Numbered from the stretch's first letter, positions 36,540 to 45,037 are shown. The stretch: 64,000 nt of DNA from Lewinellaceae bacterium (GCA_020636275.1 JACJYD010000006.1:1-64000); one strand, 5' to 3'. Made by a program: numbers and translations. The notes: generated from the sequence alone by a model not told the origin.

Positions 36540-36794
36540 TTTGACCCTCGCCTCATTTATACCTACAAGGCAAATAACTACTTTTCCCTGAGTGTCATTC
36601 CTAAAGTGCACCTCTTTTTCGGGGAGGGAGACGCTTTCCTAATGCCCGGGATAACGCTGGGCTTTGGACTCAGCAGCAATCTGGACAAATGGGCCCTCCG
36701 GCCGGAAGTGGGGTACGATGGTTTCCTTTATGGCGGGCTAGGGTTCTGTTATTTCGTCAACAACGTAAAAACTCCCGTGAAGATCAAGGATTGA
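36530..36794 (+). pseudogene. C-terminal fragment of an outer-membrane beta-barrel-like protein
   Basis: The plus frame from about 36530 encodes SIFVFDPRLIYTYKANNYFSLSV, then FLMPGITLGFGLSSNLDKWA and VGYDGFLYGGLGFCYFV, alternating strands and glycine turns typical of a small outer-membrane barrel, ending at 36794. The upstream part of the frame is antisense to the Reg_prop fragment and is not barrel-like, so the gene has lost its 5' end at the junction near 36536. The family cannot be named. Confidence 0.65.
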
Positions 36795-36830
36795 AAACCC
36801 CGTATGCGCTGGATAGATACTTTTAGTGCC

Positions 36831-37709
36831 CTAAATATCAAAAGCCTTCTTCAGGATAACCTTTTCGTCCTGGTCGTAATACACTACATAATAGGTACCT
36901 TCTGACCAACCGGAAACGGAAAGCGTAAAATTCACCCTTGCGTGATCCGTTTTAGGAAGGGTGGTGGATTCAGGGTTGTCGACCACGAGATTACCATCCC
37001 CATCCACAATTTTACTTTTCAGAATGGTTTCTTTCGTAGTAGAAAATTCGACCCTGCCCGTTACCAGAATCGGATCTACCTGAATAAAGCCACCCGACGC
37101 TCCGTGATTTCGTTTCACAGTGTTCCAGGGAACCTCTTGTCCGGTGAGTTCTGCCACAAATTTGGTGAGTTCCATCGATCTTTCAGGATTATCCGAGTAA
37201 ATGTACGACAGCGATTGACCATCGGACACGCACCAAACAGCCTCCTGTATTTCATCATCGGTAAAGCCTTTATGCTCATTAATGAAGTTGGCCAATTGCT
37301 GAAGTTTCTCCCTCTTGGTCGGCATAAAGTCCATGGCCATTTCGGCATCGGGAATGCCATCTGAAGCTTCTGTACAATAACCATCGATCGTCTTTCTTCT
37401 CGTCTTTTCCTTTGCAACCGCAATCAGTTGATCTTCAACGGTTATTAATATCTGATCATGTTCATCGGATGTAAAGAAAATCGTTCCTGCCGGAATGATC
37501 ACCTCCACATTTTTTCTATGCGCTGAAATGATCTTTAAGATAATCGATTGGCCAGAATAGGCGCCATTGGCTTCAATGGATACTTCAAAATCAGGATGGA
37601 CCTTCAGCTGGTCGAGCGTAAATTGTTTCTGGGCGAAGGCGCTTGTGGCAAGGAATGCAAATAGCAGGGCGAGGACTGTCGTTTTGCGGAGCATAGGTTT
37701 GGATATCAA
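36831..37709 (-). CDS. Secreted protein, unknown function
   Basis: 292 residues with an N-terminal signal peptide (MLRKTTVLALLFAFLATSAFA then Q; ATG at 37709 or 37694). The mature part has an N-terminal beta domain (DFEVSIEANGAYSGQSIILK ... IPAGTIFFTSDEHDQ), a middle helical stretch with two cysteines in KTIDGYCTEASDG and EAVWCVSDGQSL that could form a disulfide, and a C-terminal beta domain (TDHARVNFTLSVSGWSEGTY ... KVILKKAFDI) resembling a small sandwich. No family recognised. It stands alone, next to the gene-fragment cluster at 35.5-36.8 kb. Confidence 0.7.
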   Translation of the reverse strand: MISKPMLRKTTVLALLFAFLATSAFAQKQFTLDQLKVHPDFEVSIEANGAYSGQSIILKIISAHRKNVEVIIPAGTIFFTSDEHDQILITVEDQLIAVAKEKTRRKTIDGYCTEASDGIPDAEMAMDFMPTKREKLQQLANFINEHKGFTDDEIQEAVWCVSDGQSLSYIYSDNPERSMELTKFVAELTGQEVPWNTVKRNHGASGGFIQVDPILVTGRVEFSTTKETILKSKIVDGDGNLVVDNPESTTLPKTDHARVNFTLSVSGWSEGTYYVVYYDQDEKVILKKAFDI

Positions 37710-38012
37710 TTAATCAGGATTTCAACGAATGACAACCGATACAACGAGGATTCCAGCGATTTTCGTTTGTTTTTATTTAAAATTTGGCTGGTTTGTGGCT
37801 TTATGCTCGAAACGAAGTGGTTTGGGAGTAGTGTGGTCGCCGTCCGTCCAATCACTTTTTCTCATGGAGGTGCGGTATTCAAAGTGCCCCCAATTACTAT
37901 CCTGCCAGGAAAACGAGAAAAACTTTACTAAGATTTTTCATAATTAAATTTTTACACTATTCTTTAATTAAGAAAAATTTTACTTAAATTTATCGCCATA
38001 ACTTTTAGTAAA
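37710..38012. promoter_or_regulatory. Divergent promoter region of the fic gene, with palindromic copy E
   Basis: The left half contains palindromic element copy E (listed separately). The right half (37915-38012) is very AT-rich and carries an inverted pair, TTTACTAA at 37924-37931 and TTAGTAAA at 38005-38012, the latter touching the fic start codon, plus repeated TTTTACTT/TTTTTACAC motifs. The Fic protein ends in a winged-helix-like domain, so autoregulation at these sites is plausible (inference). Confidence 0.5.
37803..37865. repeat. Palindromic element, copy E (inverted, diverged)
   Basis: Read on the minus strand it gives GAGAAAAAGTGATTGGACGG, a GGCGACC centre and CTCCCAAACCACTTCG, closely matching copy C in order and spacing (AAAGAAAAAGTGATTTGACGG ... 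CTCCCAAACCAATTCG in pieces). The palindromic core has decayed. Confidence 0.8.
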
Positions 38013-39146
38013 ATGAAGGATTTCCAATCCGGAAGCTATCGTGTCCAACTCAGTGGATACCAAAGTTTCTCTCCAAATCCCATCAATCGGCAATGGGTGA
38101 TCGATGACCCGGGACTCATTACCCTACTCAGCGAAGCCGACCGTCAAATAGGAAGTTTAGACATGTATTCCCGGTATGTGCCCAATGTGGACTTGTTCAT
38201 CAAAATGCATGTTATCAAGGAAGCTACAACCTCCAGTCGTATCGAAGGTACCAAAACGAATATCCAGGAAGCCTTGATGGAAGAAAGGGACCTCAATCCG
38301 GAGAAAAGGGATGATTGGAAGGAAGTCCAAAATTATATAGGGGCCATGAATTTTGCGATCGCGGAACTAGAGCGCCTGCCTCTATCCAGCCGGCTGATCC
38401 GCGAAACACACCGAATACTGCTATCCGGCGCCCGGGGAGCGCACAAAATGCCCGGTGAATTCCGCCAAAGCCAAAACTGGATTGGCGGAGCAACTTTGAA
38501 GGATGCCACCTTCATCCCTCCCCACCATTCTGAGGTTCCTGATCTTATTTCGGATCTTGAAAAATTCATTCACAATAAACAGATTCTTTTCCCCCCACTT
38601 TTGAAGATTGCCCTTATCCATTACCAATTTGAAACGATCCATCCTTTCCTGGACGGGAATGGCAGGATAGGCCGCTTATTAATCACCCTGTTTATGGTTC
38701 ATGAAGGGCTTCTGCACAAGCCCATATTGTATTTATCGGACTTCCTGGATCGCCACCGCCAACTCTATTTTGATCATTTATCAAGTGTTCGCATCAACCA
38801 TAATATGGATTCCTGGTTTCGTTTTTTTCTGACAGGGGTTATCGAAACAGCCAGGAAGGCATCCACCACCCTTGGGGAAATCATACAATTACGCCAACAT
38901 CTTGAAGGAGAAAAGATCTTAACACTGGGGGTACAAGCAAAGAAGGCAAGGATTTTATTGGATCACCTTTACCAGCGCCCCATCGTTGACGGATCTGAAG
39001 TCGCCACCATCACGGGCTACTCCCTACCCACTGCATACAAATTGATCGATGCTTTTCAGCAACTCGAGATATTGGTGGAGACTACGGGTTTTCAACGCAA
39101 TCGAAAATTCCTTTTTCAGCCTTATATTGAATTATTTCAGGGGTAA
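38013..39146 (+). CDS. Fic family protein (adenylyltransferase) with C-terminal winged-helix domain
   Basis: 377 residues. The Fic core carries the full active-site motif HPFLDGNGRIGR (about 210-221), expected to AMPylate hydroxyl groups on a target protein using ATP. An inhibitory helix is present upstream: TTSSRIEGT (about 72-80) matches (S/T)xxxE(G/N), where the glutamate blocks ATP, so this is a self-inhibited Fic of the N-terminal type. The C-terminal 80 residues (VDGSEVATITGYSLPTAYKL) form a helix-turn-helix. The layout is common in stand-alone bacterial Fic proteins and has been linked to toxin-like or regulatory roles. No antitoxin gene is adjacent. Confidence 0.93.
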   Translation: MKDFQSGSYRVQLSGYQSFSPNPINRQWVIDDPGLITLLSEADRQIGSLDMYSRYVPNVDLFIKMHVIKEATTSSRIEGTKTNIQEALMEERDLNPEKRDDWKEVQNYIGAMNFAIAELERLPLSSRLIRETHRILLSGARGAHKMPGEFRQSQNWIGGATLKDATFIPPHHSEVPDLISDLEKFIHNKQILFPPLLKIALIHYQFETIHPFLDGNGRIGRLLITLFMVHEGLLHKPILYLSDFLDRHRQLYFDHLSSVRINHNMDSWFRFFLTGVIETARKASTTLGEIIQLRQHLEGEKILTLGVQAKKARILLDHLYQRPIVDGSEVATITGYSLPTAYKLIDAFQQLEILVETTGFQRNRKFLFQPYIELFQG

Positions 39147-39180
39147 GACCGAAGTTCTGTACTAATATTAGGAGGAATGA

Positions 39181-39221
39181 AAAAAGCCCACCCCAATTCA
39201 ATGAAGTGTGCTTTTTCCACA
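39181..39221 (+). repeat. Left copy of a 41-nt direct repeat; also a terminator after fic
   Basis: AAAAAGCCCAC (39181-39191) pairs with GTGTGCTTTTT (39205-39215) with one mismatch, forming a terminator between the convergent fic and beta-helix genes. The same 41 nt, with two differences, recur at 44620-44661 downstream of tRNA-Arg, in the same orientation. Confidence 0.85.
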
Positions 39222-39332
39222 GGTTTGAACCTTAACATTGGAGAGTTTCATTCATCGTTCGCAACTAAAAACGATAATCCGAGAGAAAGAAATGAGGTCT
39301 GCGGCGACTCCAAACAATAGGGGTAGTCAGAG

Positions 39333-41126
39333 CTATTCACTCCCTTTAAATCCATCGTAATGTTTTAATTCGCCGGCTTCAGTTGATGGTCCCAACCCAT
39401 TAATTATATGATTCATTCCTCCTTTAAGTCCGGCGAATGTGGAGATATGGGTGATTACAATGCCTGAATGGTCCGGGGCTTCCATGGCGTTTTCCAGCCT
39501 GACCTTATTGGAGATCGTTGGCTCACCACTAAAAAAACTGTAGATACCCAGGCCATAGGCTTCATGATTTTGAACGTTATCCGCAACCTTATATGAAGCA
39601 TAGCCGGGCTTTCCGTTATCATTCCATACCTCATTGCTCGGTGGATGATAGGGGATTTCAGATTGATAAAAATAAGTTCTGCCGTATTCTCCGTTCCAGA
39701 GCGTTTGGTAAGCTTGAAAGTGCTCGTTGAACAATCCATAGATCGTTACATGATCCCCATTCACAACAAGGCCATGATTATCTTGGCCGTCCATCCATTC
39801 AGTTCCCACACCGTGATCGGCTCGCCACAACCAAAAATGATCGCCAATCACATAATTGCTGTTGATTGTTATGTTTGTTTCCGCTTGACCGACCACTGCA
39901 CCTCCAACTCTGCAATAGATATCATGAAGAGAAATGGGATTTTCGGGATAGTCAGCATCAGAAATTGCTGACCCAATTTGAATAAGTGTTGGAGATAGCT
40001 CTGGTCCCGCATCTACCATGAAACCTGCTAATTTCACTCCGGGGATATCATAGGTAGCAATTGCAATCGCTCCGTTTTGAGGAATGAGCGTTGGTAACCC
40101 AAGTCCCAGCATTACGGTATTGGCTTTTGTTATCGTAAGCGTTTCATCAATCTCGTAGATCCCGGGTGTAAAGAGAATATGCTTGCCATCAGCCAGGGCT
40201 TGATTAATAGAAGCCGCGTTATCTTGATCAGGATAAGCGATATGGAAAGAGGTCATCGGTATTAGTTCGCCTTCCTCTTCACGATTCATCCAGGAAGGAC
40301 CAGAAGTTTCCCAACGAAGTGCAGGAACAAATACAGCGTAATCTCCGGATTTAGTATAAGTTAGAAACGGTTTTTCACGAACTACAGGTGTTTTGTCAAT
40401 TATGGTTGTTGGTTTATCAGGCCATGAATCATTCGGTGCGCCCTCCACACCAATAAATACTCTGTTCCAGTTTCCACCTTCCCACGACCCGATGCTTGAA
40501 TTTCTTGTCATCCACTGTTGTCCGGAGGTTAATCCTGCCCTACCCTCTACAAGAGAATTGGCAAGAACTCCACCACTGGCCCAACTGCCTTTATCAAAAT
40601 TAATATCACCCACTACATGCATGCGCCGGTATGGGGCGGCTTGTGATACTGCCCAATAAATCATTTTACCATCTCGGGGCACAACTTTGAGATTCTCCGC
40701 ACCACGCCAAAACATGGTTGTAACCTTGTTAGCAATACCATTGCTACTGGTAGTTGTGACGGATTGTACCGCTCCGTTGATGGTTACATCTTGGGGATAT
40801 CTTCCTAAACCTAAAGCCTGAACATAATAATCGACAGTGACATCCAATTCATAGGTTCCCGGCTTGAATAAAAGTGCGTATCGCTCTGAGCCAAATTCAT
40901 TATACTTCTGCTGCTCGTGTATCGCTTGAAGCGTCATCCTAATACTATCCAGATCCATAGAATCGTCAAATACGAGGACGTTTTTACCAAATATGGAGGA
41001 GGTGTATGGAGATGTATCTGGCTTATGATCATTGTTGGTTGAATCAGAACATCCGGTAGCATTACTCAGCAACAGTATAAAAGTTAAGGCGCAGAGCAGG
41101 TGTTTGGAAGAGGAGATAGAACGCAT
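39333..41126 (-). CDS. Lipoprotein with right-handed beta-helix fold (pectate-lyase/GH55-like)
   Basis: 597 residues. Lipoprotein signal with the cysteine in LSNATGCSD (about position 26). The body resembles large secreted actinobacterial proteins often labelled coagulation factor 5/8 type: FDDSMDLDSIRMTLQAIHEQ, FGSERYALLFKPGTYELDV, YVQALGLGRYPQDVTING, MIYWAVSQAAPYRRMHVVGD, NTVMLGLGLPTLIPQNG, WLWRADHGVGTEW, VNGDHVTIYGLFNEHFQ, LWNGEYGRTYFYQSEIPY, YKVADNVQNHEAYGLGIY. The regular turns indicate a parallel beta-helix, so a polysaccharide-active enzyme is likely, with no assigned catalytic residues. It sits beside an insertion sequence and may be acquired. Confidence 0.8.
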   Translation of the reverse strand: MRSISSSKHLLCALTFILLLSNATGCSDSTNNDHKPDTSPYTSSIFGKNVLVFDDSMDLDSIRMTLQAIHEQQKYNEFGSERYALLFKPGTYELDVTVDYYVQALGLGRYPQDVTINGAVQSVTTTSSNGIANKVTTMFWRGAENLKVVPRDGKMIYWAVSQAAPYRRMHVVGDINFDKGSWASGGVLANSLVEGRAGLTSGQQWMTRNSSIGSWEGGNWNRVFIGVEGAPNDSWPDKPTTIIDKTPVVREKPFLTYTKSGDYAVFVPALRWETSGPSWMNREEEGELIPMTSFHIAYPDQDNAASINQALADGKHILFTPGIYEIDETLTITKANTVMLGLGLPTLIPQNGAIAIATYDIPGVKLAGFMVDAGPELSPTLIQIGSAISDADYPENPISLHDIYCRVGGAVVGQAETNITINSNYVIGDHFWLWRADHGVGTEWMDGQDNHGLVVNGDHVTIYGLFNEHFQAYQTLWNGEYGRTYFYQSEIPYHPPSNEVWNDNGKPGYASYKVADNVQNHEAYGLGIYSFFSGEPTISNKVRLENAMEAPDHSGIVITHISTFAGLKGGMNHIINGLGPSTEAGELKHYDGFKGSE

Positions 41127-41187
41127 GATTAACTGGATAAATTCGAAAGTAATATTATGCCCCCCGAAAACAGGACCGTGAGTTAAG

Positions 41188-42946
41188 TTAGGGCGTCCTC
41201 AAAAAGTCCGGCACCTAGCCTGGGTTAGTTCTAATTTCGGCATCCATCTTCCTCCTGTTGTCCAGGCAGTATCTTTTCGTGTTTCGTCCTTCGGGATCGA
41301 ATAACCTGACAGCAGGCTTCTCCCAATAAAAAAGACGTAAAAAATAAAATCGGCGAGGGTTTTATTCACCCTTATTAAGTTGATTTCCAGGAAGATCAGG
41401 TTGATTTCCGCTTTTATGGTCTGAGGTAAACGAGTAAACAGATCATCCAGTCCATATTTCGATTTTGCCTGACCAAACTTGCATTCCACCTCCGAGCGTT
41501 TGTTGTTCCTTTTCCGGGCTTTGTATTTTTCGTATTTGGACAGTTCCTTGGGCGGCCCCAACGGAACGCCTCCCATTTGAATGCCCCTGTCTTTCAGATA
41601 GTTGCGATTAGCCCGGGTCCAATAGATCTGATCGGCAAGTACCAGGGCCGGATAATAGCCATAGAGCGCTTTGTAGCCCTCAATCTGCTCGGGCAGGTAA
41701 CTGGACTCATTGAAGGCGTTAAAATCGATCTGGTCAGCTTTGGCGATGCCTTCACTCATCGACACATTCACCTTGGGCCCAAATTCAGTGTCTTTACCTC
41801 CTCCTTTTCCTCGTTTGATCGGCCGGGCATAGGGTTGTAGAATGCTGACGATCCGGTCGTCAATGCGCCGACGCCTGTCGCGGAACATTTCCTCCTGCTG
41901 GCGATATAGTTCCTGTATGACCCAGAAGGTTCGCCATTGCCTATGTTTCCAACATACATTGTGCTTGTGCTGCTCCAACTTGTCCAGCATCTTGTGCAGG
42001 ATCTTCAAGTTGGGCTTCAGATAGCGCAGTTGTTGCCCGGTGGCTTTGCGGATGTCCTTGCTGCTCTTATTTTTCTTCTTGTTGAAGCTCACAAAGGCTC
42101 TTTGCGCTTCCCGCCGGTAGGTCCGCGGCTTTTTCACCCACAGCTCTTTATGGGAGGTGTACAACAGGTCCATCAGTTCCTCACTATGCCGTCTTCCTTC
42201 GCTCAGCAAACGCGTATCGGTTGGATAGGCGATATGCAGGGGCCCCACCGTCGCATCTAATAGCAGCGTGCCCTGCTTGCCGGGCAACTCTCCCTTCTTA
42301 ACCGGCGCTTCTTCTTCTGTACCGGATTGCTGCTCCTGCTGTCCTTGCCCGGGGTCTTCCGGTTTGTTCTTATCCGAGGGCTTGCGCCGATGCTTGATCG
42401 CCTTGAGCTGCCGCGCCTGACGGATCATCAGGTCGTTCAACCTGGCACTTCCTTTCTGGCCCAGTCGCTTGCGGATCTCCACAAACAAACTCGGCACAAA
42501 CACTGGCTCGATCTGAAAACTACTCAGCCCCACAAAATATTGCGCATAGATGTTCTCTTGAATGTACTGGATCGTATCTTCATCGCTCAGCCTTTCAATA
42601 TGCTTGACCATCAGGGCCCCCAGTATGACCCGCAGATCCACCGTAAGTCGCCCCTGGTCAGTGCTCAGACATGAAAAGAACACCTCGGCCATCTCATCCC
42701 AGGGTACCAGCTCCGCCATCCGTACCCACCGGTTTTCCGGCGACAGCTTCTGCTCAAATGGCGTGCTAAACAAGGCTAATGTGCGCTCCGAAGCAGGCGT
42801 ATACTTGATCATAGAAGTGCATGGTTTTTGATGGAAGTTACGGCTTTTTCCTGTACTTGAAGCTTATCTTGATTTCTATTTTTGAACACATTTTTATGGT
42901 TATCAACACCTTGTGAAGATCTGGCGACTTTTTAAGGTCGCCCTAA
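41188..42946 (-). mobile_element. Complete insertion sequence (IS5/IS1182-like superfamily), 1759 bp
   Basis: One transposase gene lies between terminal inverted repeats. The left end reads TTAGGGCGTCCTCAAAAAGTC from 41188. The right end, on the minus strand from 42946, reads TTAGGGCGACCTTAAAAAGTC; the two agree at 19 of 21 positions. A target-site duplication is not clear (flanks AGTTAAG and GTTAGAT). The transposase stop codon (41199-41201) lies within the left inverted repeat. The element looks intact and potentially active. Confidence 0.9.
41199..42812 (-). CDS. IS5/IS1182-type DDE transposase
   Basis: 537 residues. The N-terminal DUF772-like region (NRWVRMAELVPWDEMAEVF, LTVDLRVILGALMVKHIERL, QYFVGLSSFQ) recognises the ends. 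A charged linker (about 135-175) precedes the catalytic core, with probable acidic residues D in LLLDATVGPLHIAYPTD, D in ALVLADQIYWTRANRNYL and E in RSEVECKFGQAKSKYGLDDL. The C-terminal hydrophobic helix (ADFIFYVFFIGR) is typical of the group. Full length with no internal stop. Assignment to IS5 versus IS1182 is by eye and could be refined by the terminal repeats. Confidence 0.93.
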   Translation of the reverse strand: MIKYTPASERTLALFSTPFEQKLSPENRWVRMAELVPWDEMAEVFFSCLSTDQGRLTVDLRVILGALMVKHIERLSDEDTIQYIQENIYAQYFVGLSSFQIEPVFVPSLFVEIRKRLGQKGSARLNDLMIRQARQLKAIKHRRKPSDKNKPEDPGQGQQEQQSGTEEEAPVKKGELPGKQGTLLLDATVGPLHIAYPTDTRLLSEGRRHSEELMDLLYTSHKELWVKKPRTYRREAQRAFVSFNKKKNKSSKDIRKATGQQLRYLKPNLKILHKMLDKLEQHKHNVCWKHRQWRTFWVIQELYRQQEEMFRDRRRRIDDRIVSILQPYARPIKRGKGGGKDTEFGPKVNVSMSEGIAKADQIDFNAFNESSYLPEQIEGYKALYGYYPALVLADQIYWTRANRNYLKDRGIQMGGVPLGPPKELSKYEKYKARKRNNKRSEVECKFGQAKSKYGLDDLFTRLPQTIKAEINLIFLEINLIRVNKTLADFIFYVFFIGRSLLSGYSIPKDETRKDTAWTTGGRWMPKLELTQARCRTF

Positions 42947-43203
42947 GTTAGATCATTTTCATTAAATTCACTGTTTTTCCAAGGTAGGTATCCTCTTTTC
43001 AAGGAACTTACCCCGAGCTCCACACAAATCTAGAAAGTAGGCTTGTATGAAACGTCCTAATCCATTATCTTTAAGGTTAGACTTTCAAGTCTTTCTTTCG
43101 TTTGATTACCAGCATTTAAGATATGACTGCTTTATTGGGATAACTTTTGCCACGTACTCAGCTTATTAACAAGTTTCCTTGGTTTTATATTAAATGTTAA
43201 AAT

Positions 43204-44025
43204 ATGAACAAGTTTTTAAAAATTGTATTAAGCCCTTTTATTGATATTCAAAAAACTGAAGAACATTGGAGTAGTAATAGTCCAAATAAAAAAACAGATC
43301 ATAATAAACTTCAGCAGGAGCTCTTTTCTTGTCAAGAGGAAAAAGGATCACTAAAACATACATTTTACAAGTATACTCCTCTTGGAACCGGGACATCTCA
43401 ACATAGTTACTCAGAGATTCCATTCAGAACAAGGCCTTCAAATGATTCTAAACAGAAGCATGGATCAGCGTTTGTATTCTGCCCATATTGCAAAAAAAAA
43501 ATCGAGTTAACATTGAATCAAAGTAATTACTATTACATCTACAATACCGAGGATTTCAAGGTAAATTCAATACTTAAATTCGTTTTTTTTAATAGGGTTT
43601 TTAGCTTCTACTTAGCCCTTCCAGTATTTGTCAACTTTGGAATCATTTTTTTGTCACTTTTTTTTATTAGCATTATACTCCAAGTAAGTAATAAATTAAA
43701 TTTAGAAAAAATTGATAAAATATTGAATACTAATTCATTGTTTGTTTTGTGGTTTGCATTTTTTTTGATTGGAGCAATAGTCGTCACATTGACGCTACAA
43801 ATATTCAAATATTTTTATTATGTAAATAAGGAAAGTCCCTTTCTCATTGATGAGAAGTTAGTTAAAGGAAAAATAAATTCTGCTATTACAACCCGCTTCA
43901 AAAAATACCCATTCATTAACAATATTTCTGCCAATAAAACAACAGACAAAGTAAACTTTAACCCTGAACATAAAGGAAAAATTTCAGAAAAAGGGATTTT
44001 TTTGATCCAATCATTTAATAGGTAG
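43204..44025 (+). CDS. AT-rich membrane protein with zinc-ribbon motif, unknown
   Basis: 273 residues. A charged N-terminal region (1-90) ends in a CPYCKKKIEL knuckle, half of a zinc ribbon; no second CxxC pair is present. Two long membrane helices follow (about 133-163 and 176-205), then a basic C-terminal tail with many lysines. Codon use is very AT-rich compared with neighbours, with poly-A and poly-T runs, suggesting recent acquisition. It lies between the insertion sequence and tRNA-Arg. No family recognised. Confidence 0.65.
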   Translation: MNKFLKIVLSPFIDIQKTEEHWSSNSPNKKTDHNKLQQELFSCQEEKGSLKHTFYKYTPLGTGTSQHSYSEIPFRTRPSNDSKQKHGSAFVFCPYCKKKIELTLNQSNYYYIYNTEDFKVNSILKFVFFNRVFSFYLALPVFVNFGIIFLSLFFISIILQVSNKLNLEKIDKILNTNSLFVLWFAFFLIGAIVVTLTLQIFKYFYYVNKESPFLIDEKLVKGKINSAITTRFKKYPFINNISANKTTDKVNFNPEHKGKISEKGIFLIQSFNR

Positions 44026-44664
44026 GCAAAAAAGAAACTCCTTCATTTAAAAGGCATAGTTGTATATCCTGAAGATTCAATATTCTGATTATCAAAGATT
44101 TTTAGTAACCAAGTAGGTGTCCTAAATTGTGTCCATAATAAAAATTCCAATCCCGATGGGGTACTTTTTATGTCATCAGTACTGTGAATAAAACGCCATT
44201 CCAATTTGTAATATCCTCCGCACAAGGAAAAATATCTAGTTTCATAAAAAAAATTTCACAAAGATACAGCCCCTAAAAAGGGTTAGAATTCGCTAAAAGG
44301 AAGAATAATAGAGGAATGGTTAATTTGTCGAGGGAAATTTATGGCCGATATTTGCACGGGAATTTCCTTCTGACGAAATGATTTGTGGGGTGGTAACATT
44401 AAGGTATAGGAGAAAAATTGTAACTTGCTAAAGGCTTTTATTAGTCAGCTTGAGGGAATTATTGTATTTCTAATCATATCTGCTTCTTTCCAACCATAGT
44501 GGATATTAAACTGTCTGATGGTATGGAAGTGTTTTCCCACAGCTAAAAGTGGACCACTTAAAGCATAAAGTAAATTTGCGTTTTTCCTTGTCAAACGGCA
44601 CACTGCCAATCTCCAACAAAAAAAGCCCACCCCAATCCAATGAAGTGAGCTTTTTCCACAGTTG
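44026..44664. other. Gene-free region upstream of tRNA-Arg terminator
   Basis: About 640 nt with only short, unconvincing minus-strand open frames at 44043-44225 and 44445-44630. AT-rich. The final 45 nt are the terminator and direct repeat described separately. No other structure was recognised. Confidence 0.45.
44619..44661 (-). terminator. tRNA-Arg terminator and right copy of the 41-nt direct repeat
   Basis: AAAAAGCCCAC pairs with GTGAGCTTTTT across a 14-nt loop (one mismatch). On the minus strand it lies a few bases after the tRNA-Arg 3' end and ends in a T run. The sequence is nearly identical to 39181-39221. Confidence 0.85.
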
Positions 44665-44738
44665 TGATCCCGACAGGATTCGAACCTGTGACCGTCTGCT
44701 TAGAAGGCAGATGCTCTATCCAGCTGAGCTACGGGACC
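44665..44738 (-). tRNA. tRNA-Arg (anticodon UCU)
   Basis: Read on the minus strand, 74 nt fold as a complete cloverleaf. The acceptor stem is GGTCCCG/CGGGATC with one G-U pair and discriminator A. The D-arm is GCTC AGCTGGATA GAGC, and the anticodon arm TCTGC CTTCTAA GCAGA gives anticodon TCT. The T-arm is ACAGG TTCGAAT CCTGT. CCA is not encoded. Confidence 0.97.
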
Positions 44739-44746
44739 ATTTTGAG

Positions 44747-45034
44747 TTTTTAAGTTTATAAGGGTTTGAGTTTTTGGGGCCTATAAAAGCTTATACCCTT
44801 ATAAACTCAAAAACTATCATCTCAAAAACTATCATCTCAAAAACTCCCCAAAGGTGGCTCTTTCGCCTCCCCTGTTCGCTTTCGAGCCCCAAAGATAGGA
44901 CTTTTGGGCTTTCACATCAACAGCTTAGTTGAAAAGTTGAAGAGTTGAAAAGTTGAAAGGTTGAAGGGTTGAAAAGTTGAAGAGTTGAAAAGACATTCTC
45001 TTCAACTCTTCAACTCTTCAACCCTTCAACTATC
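44747..45034. repeat. Simple-sequence and heptad inverted repeats between tRNA-Arg and maeB
   Basis: AGTTTATAAGGGT near 44754 is inverted as ACCCTTATAAACT near 44795, then a 15-nt unit CTCAAAAACTATCAT repeats about 2.6 times (44806-44845). From 44936 a run of GTTGAAAAGTTGAAGAG-type heptads is followed, after AAGACATTCTC, by the complementary TTCAACTCTTCAAC run to about 45030. The latter can form a long hairpin just after the maeB stop codon and may act as its terminator. Confidence 0.8.
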
Positions 45035-45037
45035 CAA

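Noticed and set aside
41181..42954. Target-site duplication of the insertion sequence
   Set aside because: Flanks AGTTAAG and GTTAGAT are only loosely similar; no exact duplication could be assigned.
44043..44225. Short minus frame in the gene-free region
   Set aside because: No homology seen, no neighbours in the same orientation, AT-rich random appearance.
44445..44630. Short minus frame next to tRNA-Arg
   Set aside because: Overlaps the tRNA terminator region and lacks any protein feature.
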